Below, one piece after another: positions 1 through 7,517 of a stretch of DNA of 43,325 nucleotides. Made by a program: the position numbers and the translations under genes. Source of the DNA: JAUWMI01 sp964630455 (GTDB lineage: Bacteria; Sumerlaeota; Sumerlaeia; MWCT01; JAUWMI01); NCBI GenBank assembly GCA_964630455.1, contig CAZVVA010000001.1, forward strand, positions 1 through 43,325. The letters run 5' to 3'. Below the pieces are notes generated by a model. It ran no database searches and was not told where the DNA came from. It saw only the letters and a list, made by a program, of their open reading frames with translations. Numbering within the stretch: position 1 is the first letter of the stretch; every line of letters begins with the position of its first letter.

Positions 1-6
1 CAAGCC

Positions 7-1203
7 TTACTCAATAACCTCAGTGATGACGCCAGCGCCGACCGTACGACCTCCCTCTCGAATCGCAAACCGCAACTCCTTCTCCATCGCTATCGGCATG
101 ATCAACTCTATCTCCAGCCCTACGTTATCTCCTGGCATCACCATCTCAACTCCCTCGGGCATCTGAACCATACCCGTCACATCCGTCGTCCGAAAGTAAA
201 ACTGCGGCCGGTAGCCAGTGAAAAACGGCGTGTGACGCCCTCCCTCTTCTTTCGTCAGCACATACACCGACGCCTTGAATTTCCGGTGCGGCGTTATTGA
301 ACCCGGCGCCGCTACCACCTGACCTCGCTCTACCCGATCCTTCTCTATCCCCCGCAGCAACAGCCCTACGTTATCCCCCGCTTCTCCATGGTCCAGAAGC
401 TTGCGAAACATCTCTACTCCCGTTACCACCGACTTCTGCGTCTCGCTCAACCCTACAATCTCTACCGCCTCTCCAACCTTCACTCGGCCTCGATCCACTC
501 GCCCCGTCGCCACTGTGCCTCGCCCTGTGATACTGAACACATCCTCCACTGGCATCAAAAACGGCTTCTCCGTATCACGCACCGGAACCGTGACATACGA
601 ATCCAGCGCCTCGAGCAACTTATCTACAGAAACCATCCCGGTCTCGCTCTCATCCCCCTCCAGAGCCTTCAGCGCTGAACCTCGAATAATCGGTATATCA
701 TCACCCGGAAACTCATACTTAGACAGTAACTCCCTCACCTCCAACTCCACTAAATCCAATAACTCAGGATCATCCATCATGTCTACCTTGTTCATATACA
801 CCACTATCCGCGGCACCCCAACCTGACGTGCCAACAATATATGCTCTCGCGTCTGCGGCATCGGCCCATCAGGCGCTGCAACCACCAGCACCGCTCCATC
901 CATCTGCGCAGCTCCCGTGATCATGTTCTTGATATAATCCGCATGACCCGGACAATCCACATGCGCATAGTGACGGTTCTCGGTCTCATACTCCACATGC
1001 GCCGTTGCTATCGTTATCCCTCGTGCCTTCTCCTCCGGCGCCTTATCTATCTCATCAAACGAAATATACTGCGCCATCTTCCTCGACTGCTGGCGCAACG
1101 TTATTGCCGCGGTCAACGTCGTCTTGCCATGATCAATATGCCCTATCGTACCCACATTCACGTGCGGCTTCGTACGTTCAAACTTTTGCTTTCCCTTTCC
1201 CAT
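7..1203 (-). CDS. tuf: Translation elongation factor EF-Tu
   Basis: EF-Tu is the GTPase that delivers aminoacyl-tRNA to the ribosomal A site in the cytoplasm. The 398-residue product is full length for the family. It shows the P-loop GHIDHGKT (residues 21-28), then RGITIAT, DCPGH, NKVD and SALK in order, followed by the two beta-barrel domains. The GHVDHGKT valine is isoleucine here, a conservative change. The ATG at 1203 has GGGAG close upstream and a second GGAGG further out. It is the last visible gene of a minus-strand rpsL-rpsG-fusA-tuf str operon. It is separated from fusA by about 300 bases of hairpin-containing sequence, so it may have its own promoter or processing signal. The window ends just past the stop, so whether rpsJ follows cannot be seen. 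Confidence 0.98.
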   Translation of the reverse strand: MGKGKQKFERTKPHVNVGTIGHIDHGKTTLTAAITLRQQSRKMAQYISFDEIDKAPEEKARGITIATAHVEYETENRHYAHVDCPGHADYIKNMITGAAQMDGAVLVVAAPDGPMPQTREHILLARQVGVPRIVVYMNKVDMMDDPELLDLVELEVRELLSKYEFPGDDIPIIRGSALKALEGDESETGMVSVDKLLEALDSYVTVPVRDTEKPFLMPVEDVFSITGRGTVATGRVDRGRVKVGEAVEIVGLSETQKSVVTGVEMFRKLLDHGEAGDNVGLLLRGIEKDRVERGQVVAAPGSITPHRKFKASVYVLTKEEGGRHTPFFTGYRPQFYFRTTDVTGMVQMPEGVEMVMPGDNVGLEIELIMPIAMEKELRFAIREGGRTVGAGVITEVIE

Positions 1204-1345
1204 CGCTCCCTTTGTACCTCCGTTGATAGAATAATCCCCTCATTGCTGCGACCCAGAGCACTTCACCGTCAGGGGAGAAACTGTATTGCTCTGCCTGAGG
1301 GGAAATCGAAGTCGCCCTCTACTTCAGAAAGAGACACAGTAGCAA

Positions 1346-1410
1346 GGCTTTAGAAGCGATGGCACAGCGCTTCTAAAGCCAGAAGTTTCAGGACGAGGGT
1401 CTCCTGAAAC
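1346..1410 (-). promoter_or_regulatory. Tandem hairpins in the fusA-tuf intergenic leader
   Basis: The 299-base gap between fusA and tuf holds two strong inverted repeats. One is a perfect 13-bp stem (1346-1358 with 1368-1380, 9-nt loop). The other is a perfect 9-bp stem (1385-1393 with 1402-1410, 8-nt loop). A weaker 7-bp pair lies at 1254-1260/1287-1293. Neither strong hairpin is followed by a clear T run in the minus direction, so a simple intrinsic terminator is not supported. An attenuator, an RNA processing site or an mRNA-stability element for tuf are possible roles. The pairing is seen directly; the function is inferred. Confidence 0.5.
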
Positions 1411-1502
1411 GGAGAAAATAGCTGCTTAGAAAAATAATAATCCTCGGTATTACGCAAGAAAAAGCGTGAATAACTGTATATGAAAATACCCTCTCGTCAA
1501 GT

Positions 1503-3605
1503 CTAAAGTTTAATTTTTTCCACATATGTCGAACCCGTGATTTTCTCGGCAATTGCCTTTGGCACCTGGGCGTAATGCGAGAACTGCATGGTATGTGTTG
1601 CGCGTCCCTGAGTTACTGAGCGCAGTTGAGTTGCGTAGCCGAACATCTCACCCAACGGGGCCGTGGCTTTGATGATCTGTAGTTCCCCACGTATCTTAAC
1701 TTCCTCAATTTTCGCTCTGCGCTGCTGCAAGTTACCGATGACCTCGCCCATATAAATACTCGGGGTCAGGATCTCAATCGCCATAATAGGCTCGAGAAGC
1801 CGGGGATTACATTTACGGGCACCATCACGGAATGCTATGGCCGCAGCGGCTTGGAATGCTATGTCGGAGGAATCAACGGGATGATGGGACCCGTCAAACA
1901 CCGTGACTTTAATATCTACTATGGGATAGCCAGCCAGTACGCCACTGCTCATCCCCTCAATAACACCTTTTTCAATTGACGGGATGTATTCGCGCGGAAC
2001 AGCTCCGCCCACCACGGCGTTCAGGAACTCAAAGCCAAAGCCAGGCTTCATCGGCTCGATACGTAGGCGTACGTGGCCATACTGTCCGCGGCCACCTGTC
2101 TGCTTGATGAAACTTCCTTCCACTTCAATGGACGTCTGCAAGGTTTCGCGGTACGCAACTTGGGGCCTGCCAACATTGGCACTTACGCGAAATTCGCGCC
2201 GCAGCCGCTCGACCAGAACTTCCAGATGCAATTCTCCCATGCCTGAAATAATGGTTTGCGCGGTATCCTCATCAATCCTCACTCGAAAGGTTGGATCTTC
2301 ATCAGCCAGCCTGGCAAGAGAAATGGCCAATTTGTCCTGATCTGCTTTCGTCTTGGGCTCTATTGCCACGGAAATCACCGGCTCAGGAAATGACATGGCC
2401 TCCAGCAAGATGGCGTGATCAATGTCACACAGCGTGTCGCCAGTTGCAGTATCCTTTAAGCCGACGGCTGCCGCTATGTCGCCGGTTTGCACATGGGAAA
2501 TCCGCTCGCGATCATTGGCGTGCATGAGCAAAATGCGCGCAAGTCGTTCATTCTTCTCCTTGGTGGCATTGTAAACATACGACCCGGCGGCAATTGTGCC
2601 GGAATAGACCCGGAAGTAGGTTAATTTCCCAATGTGCGTATCTGACGCAACTTTAAATGCCAGTGCTGAAAAGGGCCCGTTGTCATCCGGATCCCGAACT
2701 TGCACTTCTTGTGTCTCTGGATGCTTGCCCTCAATGGGAGGAACGTTGAGAGGCGACGGAAGATAGCGTGTGATGGCATCCAGCAACGGCTGGACTCCGC
2801 GATTGCGAAAAGCCGAGCCACAGAGCACAGGAGTGACGGTAGCCCGAAGGGTCAAAGCGCGTACTTTGTCGTGCAGGACTTTGGCAGGAATCTCATCTCC
2901 TGTTATGTACTGTTCCATGATCTGCTCGTCATATTCTGCAATAGTTTCCAGGAGTTTAGTGCGCTGCTCGTGGGCCATGGCGGCAAGATCATCGGGAATA
3001 CTGGTGACCTCGAACCTGCTGCCAAACTCATCTTCACCATTTAGAAGCCAGACGTAGGCCTGCATCTCAATGAGATCCACAACGCCCCGAAATTGATCTT
3101 CATTCCCAATAGGGAGCTGGATCGGCAGGGGCACAGTCCGCAGGCGTTCGCGCATCATCGAGATGGTGCCAAAGAAGTCGGCCCCGATACGATCCATTTT
3201 GTTAACAAACGCGACGCGAGGCACACCGTAGCGATTGGCCTGCCGCCACACGGTCTCGGACTGTGGCTCAACCCCTCCGACAGCACAGAACAGGGCAATT
3301 GCTCCGTCAAGCACGCGAATCGAGCGCTCGACTTCTACGGTGAAATCTACGTGGCCCGGCGTGTCAAGCAAGTTGATATGATAGCCCTTCCACTCACAGT
3401 GAGTTGCGGCGGAGGTAATCGTGATACCCCGCTCTTTCTCCTGATCCATCCAGTCCATTTCCGCCAAGCCTTCGTCCACTTCGCCTATCCGGTACGTCCG
3501 GCCCGTGTAGAAAAGCATCCTCTCGGTCGTCGTAGTTTTCCCAGCATCAATATGCGCCATAATACCGATGTTGCGAACTTTTTCGAGTGGATATTTGCGT
3601 GACAT
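1503..3605 (-). CDS. fusA: Translation elongation factor G
   Basis: EF-G is the ribosomal translocase GTPase. The 700-residue product matches the usual length. It has the P-loop AHIDAGKT (residues 17-24), the switch-I segment RGITITSAA, DTPGH and NKMD, followed by domains II-V with the conserved GGRGQYGHV and GEVIGNL-type segments. The start is fixed by the family N-terminus MSRKYPLEKVRNIGIMAHID and by GTAGGTG at 3614-3620. It is the third gene of the minus-strand str operon. The 249-base gap from rpsG is unusually long and carries a GTAGGGGC-type palindrome (3627-3654) just upstream of the ribosome-binding site. That arm could also pair with the Shine-Dalgarno region. Nothing in the protein itself looks unusual. 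Confidence 0.98.
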   Translation of the reverse strand: MSRKYPLEKVRNIGIMAHIDAGKTTTTERMLFYTGRTYRIGEVDEGLAEMDWMDQEKERGITITSAATHCEWKGYHINLLDTPGHVDFTVEVERSIRVLDGAIALFCAVGGVEPQSETVWRQANRYGVPRVAFVNKMDRIGADFFGTISMMRERLRTVPLPIQLPIGNEDQFRGVVDLIEMQAYVWLLNGEDEFGSRFEVTSIPDDLAAMAHEQRTKLLETIAEYDEQIMEQYITGDEIPAKVLHDKVRALTLRATVTPVLCGSAFRNRGVQPLLDAITRYLPSPLNVPPIEGKHPETQEVQVRDPDDNGPFSALAFKVASDTHIGKLTYFRVYSGTIAAGSYVYNATKEKNERLARILLMHANDRERISHVQTGDIAAAVGLKDTATGDTLCDIDHAILLEAMSFPEPVISVAIEPKTKADQDKLAISLARLADEDPTFRVRIDEDTAQTIISGMGELHLEVLVERLRREFRVSANVGRPQVAYRETLQTSIEVEGSFIKQTGGRGQYGHVRLRIEPMKPGFGFEFLNAVVGGAVPREYIPSIEKGVIEGMSSGVLAGYPIVDIKVTVFDGSHHPVDSSDIAFQAAAAIAFRDGARKCNPRLLEPIMAIEILTPSIYMGEVIGNLQQRRAKIEEVKIRGELQIIKATAPLGEMFGYATQLRSVTQGRATHTMQFSHYAQVPKAIAEKITGSTYVEKIKL

Positions 3606-3626
3606 CTGAAATTCACCTACCTTATA

Positions 3627-3654
3627 GTAGGGGCAATTAACGAATTCCCCCTAC
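3627..3654. repeat. GTAGGGGC-end palindrome upstream of fusA
   Basis: The arms 3627-3638 and 3643-3654 are complementary over 12 bases with one mismatch, around a 4-base loop. The ends match the GTAGGGGC family found elsewhere in the window; the core here is AATT. It lies 6 bases upstream of the fusA Shine-Dalgarno segment. In the minus-strand RNA the 3' arm ends in CCUAC, which can alternatively pair with the downstream GUAGG of the ribosome-binding site. Confidence 0.7.
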
Positions 3655-3854
3655 AGCCAAAGAGACAAAAAGAAATCTGGTTGGGTGGCCGTTATCGCCG
3701 AGCGGGGGCGATCAAGTATTTCGTGCACCTTATCTCCTAAGCCGCTCTATATCTACAAACCAACACTCGTCATGCAACACTCGCAAAGACGATGTGTCAT
3801 TCGTACAACTGCCCACCACCAGATTGCTGTAGATTTTCTCCATTGTAATCACTG

Positions 3855-4328
3855 TTACCAGCGATAGTGCGCAAATGCTTTGTTCGCCTCCGCCATGCGA
3901 TGTGTATCTTCCCGTTTCTTAATCGCCCGCCCGGTCTTGTTATAAGCATCAATTAGTTCTAAAGCCAGGCGCTCAATTATTGTCTTCTCCGGGCGTGACC
4001 TTGAATTCTCGATAATCCAGCGGATGGCCAGCGTGACCCGCCGCTCCGGTCGAACTTCAATAGGCACCTGATAGTTAGCCCCACCTACGCGTCTTGATTT
4101 CACCTCCAGGAGGGGCTTGACATTCTCCACCGCTTGATTGAAGACATTGATCGGCTCCGCTTGGGGAACTTTGGATTGTACCATGTCCAGGGCACTGTAA
4201 AAGACGCGTTCGGCCACGCTCCTCTCCCCTTTTCGCATTATGTGATTGATAAACTTACTTGCCAACACACTGTCATATTTCAGATCAGGCGGTATCTCGC
4301 GTTTAACAGCACTGCCTTTGCGTGACAT
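3855..4328 (-). CDS. rpsG: 30S ribosomal protein S7
   Basis: S7 is a primary 16S rRNA-binding protein that organises the head of the 30S subunit. The 157-residue product matches the usual 155-157. It has the typical beginning MSRKGSAVKREIPPD, the segment NVKPLLEVKSRRVGGANYQVP and the end MAEANKAFAHYRW. The ATG at 4328 is preceded by GGGAGGG, 22 bases after the rpsL stop, so it is translated as part of the str operon. No odd residues were seen. Confidence 0.98.
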   Translation of the reverse strand: MSRKGSAVKREIPPDLKYDSVLASKFINHIMRKGERSVAERVFYSALDMVQSKVPQAEPINVFNQAVENVKPLLEVKSRRVGGANYQVPIEVRPERRVTLAIRWIIENSRSRPEKTIIERLALELIDAYNKTGRAIKKREDTHRMAEANKAFAHYRW

Positions 4329-4350
4329 ACGTTATCAGCCCTCCCGGTGA

Positions 4351-4722
4351 TTATTTCGGGCGCTTTGCGCCGTATTTCGAGCGCCCCCGTCTCCGTGTTT
4401 GTACCCCTTGTGTATCAAGCATACCTCGCACGATATGATAGCGAATCCCGGGAAGATCTTTTACCCGGCCACCCCGGATTATAACAATGGAGTGTTCCTG
4501 CAGATTATGTCCCTCACCCGGGATATAGGCTGTTACTTCAAGACCATTTGTAAGACGCACACGCGCCACCTTGCGCAGCGCCGAGTTTGGCTTCTTCGGC
4601 GTCGTGGTATACACGCGAGTGCAAACACCGCGTTTCTGCGGACATCTCTGCAATGCAGGCGTGTTGCACTTCTTTCTCACACGCCGCCTGGCCTTACGCA
4701 CCAGCTGGTTAATTGTAGGCAT
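4351..4722 (-). CDS. rpsL: 30S ribosomal protein S12
   Basis: S12 lies at the decoding centre and helps control translational accuracy. I start it at the ATG at 4722, which gives the standard N-terminus MPTINQLVRKARR and 123 residues and has AGGGGG 8 bases upstream. A longer version beginning with GTG at 4758 would add an atypical 12-residue extension and was rejected. The segments TTPKKPNSALRK and RGGRVKDLPGIRYH carry the lysines whose substitution gives streptomycin resistance in other bacteria, so the sequence looks wild type there. It is the first gene of the operon. Confidence 0.98.
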   Translation of the reverse strand: MPTINQLVRKARRRVRKKCNTPALQRCPQKRGVCTRVYTTTPKKPNSALRKVARVRLTNGLEVTAYIPGEGHNLQEHSIVIIRGGRVKDLPGIRYHIVRGMLDTQGVQTRRRGRSKYGAKRPK

Positions 4723-4841
4723 AAAAAAACCCCCTGCTAAATAGCGTTTGGGAGACACAAATTATCAATGAATTCAGGCTGTGGTGGAAAAAACTTCTGT
4801 GATTTTATATTCCTGAGCCATCTGCGATCTACAAAAGAGTG

Positions 4842-4871
4842 ATGTTAATATAGCCCTCTTCTTGCTGTCAA
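4842..4871 (-). promoter_or_regulatory. Likely sigma-70 promoter of the str operon
   Basis: Read on the minus strand, a perfect TTGACA (4871-4866) is followed after 18 bases by TAACAT (4847-4842, 4 of 6 consensus). This would place the transcript start near 4835, giving a leader of about 110 bases before rpsL. The position fits a promoter for rpsL-rpsG-fusA-tuf. Confidence 0.5.
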
Positions 4872-5154
4872 GAGGTTTTTTACGATGAATTTCCCCTCCT
4901 GATCATTGAAAAGAGATAGGTTAAAAGTTGAAATTCATTCTTTTCCCTTGGCAAATGCGACCTCTTCTCAAACTAACAGCCTAGACAGGCTGCTTAAAAT
5001 CGTAGAAAAGCCGCAAAAAGCCGACAAGGGAGCAAAAAGAGCGGCAAAACAGGCTCTAAAAGAGAAAACTTCTCAAAAAATTCAATTTACCCCACTTGTG
5101 CGGATTCATATCAAGCGCTAAAGGCAAATTAATTAAATTGCTGAGAGAAAGTAA

Positions 5155-5184
5155 TTGACTTTTCTCGCCGGATTCTTTTAATAT
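5155..5184 (+). promoter_or_regulatory. Possible promoter upstream of the DUF2284 gene
   Basis: TTGACT (5155-5160) and TAATAT (5179-5184) are separated by 18 bases, each close to sigma-70 consensus. The leader to the ATG at 5312 would be about 120 bases. A second candidate nearby is an extended -10 (TGGTATGAT, 5244-5252) without a recognisable -35. Confidence 0.3.
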
Positions 5185-5311
5185 TCAATGACATACATGC
5201 TCTTAGGAAACCGAGGTATTTTTAATGGATTTTGGCATTTTTGTGGTATGATTTGAGATTCAACCACGTAGTAAATCTGACTGAAACGGGTTAATAAACA
5301 CCAATCAGTTC

Positions 5312-5802
5312 ATGGCCAAGCGCGACCTGACAGTATTGTGCACCTATGCGAAAAAGCATGGTGCGCTGCATGCGAAGGTCATTGAAACAAGTAGTGTTGT
5401 CGCATTGCCCTGGGTGCGTTTTAAGTGTCAATTTGGCTGTGATGGTTACGGAGAATGCCTGACCTGCCCACCCTATTCGCCAACCCCGGAGCAGACCCGG
5501 GCTCTTCTCAACAGCAGCTACCAGCGCGGGATACTTATTCACAGCGGAGATCACGTTGATATTACGCGATTAGCCTATCAGCTGGAGCGCAAGGCATTTC
5601 TTTCAGGATTTTATAAAGCATTCGGTTTGGGATCAGGGCCGTGTCGTCTTTGCCCCATGTGCGACGTTACCGAGCCGTGCAAGAACGGGATGGAGGCGCG
5701 GCCAGCGATGGAGGCTACTGGGATAGATGTCTTNNNNNNNNNNCCGTGCGGAACAACGGATTTTCGACGCGCGTTTCCCGATGCGGAGCGCCTTTTGGTT
5801 AA
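5312..5802 (+). CDS. DUF2284 putative metal-binding protein (interrupted by N gap)
   Basis: The predicted protein has the cysteine pattern of DUF2284, a small family of unknown function found mainly in anaerobes and thought to bind metal. The visible motifs are KCQFGCDGYGECLTCPPYSP near residues 38-57 and a second cluster CRLCPMCDVTEPC, then PAMEATGIDV. Ten Ns at 5734-5743 follow at once. After the gap, the frame starting at 5746 reads VRNNGFSTRVSRCG and stops at 5802. This resembles the usual DUF2284 C-terminus far better than the frame that merely continues across the Ns (stop at 5830), so the true gap is probably not 10 bases. The ATG at 5312 has no clear Shine-Dalgarno. It is the first of three plus-strand genes that may form a redox module. 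Confidence 0.75.
5734..5743. other. Assembly gap (10 N)
   Basis: There are ten consecutive Ns inside the DUF2284 gene. An identical 10-N run occurs at 18532-18541, so this looks like a fixed-length placeholder rather than a measured gap. Confidence 0.95.
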
Positions 5803-5900
5803 GAAGGATCGGAAAGGCTCGGATGCGTAGCGCGGCTTATTCGAAGGCAGAGTAGTTTTAGGTGCGCAGGTTATTTGAAGCAGTCAGCTAGGGGGATAGC

Positions 5901-6338
5901 ATGGCGTTTGAATGTCCACAGTGCGGGAAACAGTACGACATTACGCTCTTCCAGTACGGGAAGACAATTCGGTGCGATTGCGGTGCGGAAGTGGATGCGC
6001 GGAAGGCGCAAGTGCGATCCGTTAGACTTCCGCGTCAGTATCCGGGCCAGCTGGTGATTACCGTGGAGAGCATCCGAGGGACGTGTCCGGTCTATTCAGT
6101 TGGCAACCGTATTGTTCTGGACGAGGGGTACCGAATAAATGTCAAGGAGTCCGACGCAATCTGTATGCATTCGCTGACCTCGGTCATGCCCTACTATGTT
6201 GCGCTTTATCATGGTGTTGAGCCTCAGGAGATGGGCCTGGCAGGAGCAAGCGATGGAATTGCCCGCGTTCAGTGCCTTGACCCATGCGAGATAACAGGTG
6301 GCGGCACAGTGGTGTTTGCTCTTGAACGGAAGTCGTAA
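5901..6338 (+). CDS. Zinc-ribbon protein with TIGR04076-like domain
   Basis: The 145-residue product begins with a short zinc ribbon (Cys5, Cys8, Cys25, Cys27), followed from about residue 45 by a domain resembling the TIGR04076 family of unknown function. The matching segments are GTCPVYSVGNRIVLDEG, ESDAICMHSLTSVMPYYVAL and VQCLDPCEITGGGTVVF. Family members are normally about 90-100 residues without the ribbon, so this is a fusion. The two domain cysteines (CMHSL and CLDPC) are retained. AGGGGG precedes the ATG at 5901 by 7 bases. It lies between the DUF2284 and radical SAM genes on the same strand. The biochemical function is unknown; a small anaerobic redox or metal-handling role is only a guess. 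Confidence 0.75.
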   Translation: MAFECPQCGKQYDITLFQYGKTIRCDCGAEVDARKAQVRSVRLPRQYPGQLVITVESIRGTCPVYSVGNRIVLDEGYRINVKESDAICMHSLTSVMPYYVALYHGVEPQEMGLAGASDGIARVQCLDPCEITGGGTVVFALERKS

Positions 6339-6507
6339 TGGCGCGCACCGCCACCACTGATGAGAAAAGCCAAAATAGGTGAAAGCATCGGGTTCTCGTA
6401 TTGAAGGATGGCGTAAGGTTGGATCGGCCATCCCGGCGACAGACAAGGGTGCTTGAAATCTTCTGCCTTGATCGCCGAGTGGGCAGGATAAGAAAGGATT
6501 TGGGAAA

Positions 6508-7293
6508 ATAGATCGCTATCCGCGTTTTGTCACACCAAATTTTAAGGCATTTGACGCCATCAAGCTGGCGCATAAGACTGAGCAGATAGTCTGTGATGGC
6601 GACCGCCGAAAGTACACGGCATTCTACAGTACCGGCGTGTATGGTGGGATCAGCACTGGCTATGCCTGTGGGTGTTGCTTGCGATGTGCATTTTGCTGGG
6701 TTGGGTTAGGGCGTGAATTTCCCGAAAGTGTCGGGAACCTTTACTCTCCGCAAGAGGTCATCAGAGAGCTGGAATCGGTTGCAGCGGAGAGCGGTGTACG
6801 CAAGGCGCGGATTTCTGGTTGTGAGCCGACCATTGGACGAGCTCACTTATTGAGTCTCCTCGAGTACGTCGAGAAATCGCCGTTTCATGTTTTTATTCTT
6901 GAAACGAACGGGATGCTGTTTGGCCATGACGAATCGTACGTGCGGGAGCTTACGGAGTTTCCCAAGGTGCATGTGCGCATTTCGCTCAAAGCGGGAACAG
7001 CAAAGGAGTTTACTCGCAGGACTGGAGCGAAGCCGGAGGCTTTTGAAGTTCCCTTCCAGGCCGTTCGGTATTTGATGAAGTATAAGGTGAGCTTTCACGT
7101 GGCAGCAATGAGCGGCGATCCGCGCATCATGAGCGGCCAGGAACGCCAGCACTTGATTTCGCGCCTCTATCGAATGAATCCACAGATGCTCCGTGGCCTC
7201 GAAGAGGAAGTTGTCGATCCTTATAAGACCACGTTGCTGCGCCTGAAGACAGCCGGCATGAACCTCGACTGGTCAAAACCGCTTCACGAGTAG
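6508..7293 (+). CDS. Radical SAM protein, MoaA-like
   Basis: This is a radical S-adenosylmethionine enzyme of unknown substrate. The CX3CX2C cluster motif is Cys56-Cys60-Cys63 in this numbering (CCLRCAFCW), followed by ISGCEPTIG and the segments ILETNG and VRISLKAG. The frame is open and homologue-like well upstream of the first standard start, GTG at 6637: residues such as FDAIKLAHKTEQIVCDGD and RKYTAFYSTG belong to the protein. No ATG, GTG or TTG lies between the stop at 6469-6471 and 6637. I therefore begin at ATA 6508, which has AAGGA 9 bases upstream; alternatively a one-base indel in the A run near 6505-6508 hides a start. The C-terminus reads through LEEEVVDPYKTT, typical of this subfamily. 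It probably works with its DUF2284 and TIGR04076 neighbours. Confidence 0.8.
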   Translation: MDRYPRFVTPNFKAFDAIKLAHKTEQIVCDGDRRKYTAFYSTGVYGGISTGYACGCCLRCAFCWVGLGREFPESVGNLYSPQEVIRELESVAAESGVRKARISGCEPTIGRAHLLSLLEYVEKSPFHVFILETNGMLFGHDESYVRELTEFPKVHVRISLKAGTAKEFTRRTGAKPEAFEVPFQAVRYLMKYKVSFHVAAMSGDPRIMSGQERQHLISRLYRMNPQMLRGLEEEVVDPYKTTLLRLKTAGMNLDWSKPLHE

Positions 7294-7517
7294 GGCCAGC
7301 GCTAGAATTCATCGTACTATTGAGCAGCAGCGAGAGCTGCTGCCATCTCTTGGTTTTCTGCATCTGTATGCTGGAAACAGTCTGGCAAACTTTTCCGTCC
7401 GCAATCACTCTGCTTCGCCAATTCTCCCAACTAAAGTATCGTTTGCGCGAAGGGCCTATGAATTCGCACGCTTAGGTGGCCAAGCGTAATTCCAGCGAGA
7501 CGCTATGGAGGAGAGAA

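Larger units (their letters stand above)
4759..5311. other. Intergenic region between divergent str operon and DUF2284 gene
   Basis: This 553-base AT-rich stretch contains the divergent promoters described separately. A 71-codon reading frame at 4906-5121 has a TTG start, no ribosome-binding site and lysine-rich low-complexity content, and is not accepted as a gene. A small hairpin lies at 5145-5166. Confidence 0.6.

Noticed and set aside
1204..1502. tRNA genes upstream of tuf, as found in some bacteria
   Set aside because: The two hairpins do not form a cloverleaf, and no TTCGA-type T-loop was seen.
4723..4758. N-terminal extension of S12 from a GTG start
   Set aside because: S12 proteins begin MPTINQLVR, and the ATG at 4722 has a strong AGGGGG ribosome-binding site.
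4855..4881. CCTCTT/AAGAGG hairpin followed by TTTTTT, looking like a plus-strand terminator
   Set aside because: No plus-strand gene ends before it, and the same bases read on the minus strand supply the TTGACA of the str promoter. The hairpin is probably incidental.
4906..5121. 71-codon plus-strand frame upstream of the DUF2284 gene
   Set aside because: TTG start, no ribosome-binding site, lysine-rich low-complexity translation, and no family similarity seen.
7476..7517. Earlier GTG start for the PfkB kinase
   Set aside because: GGAGGAG directly precedes the ATG at 7518, and the 14 extra residues are not kinase-like.
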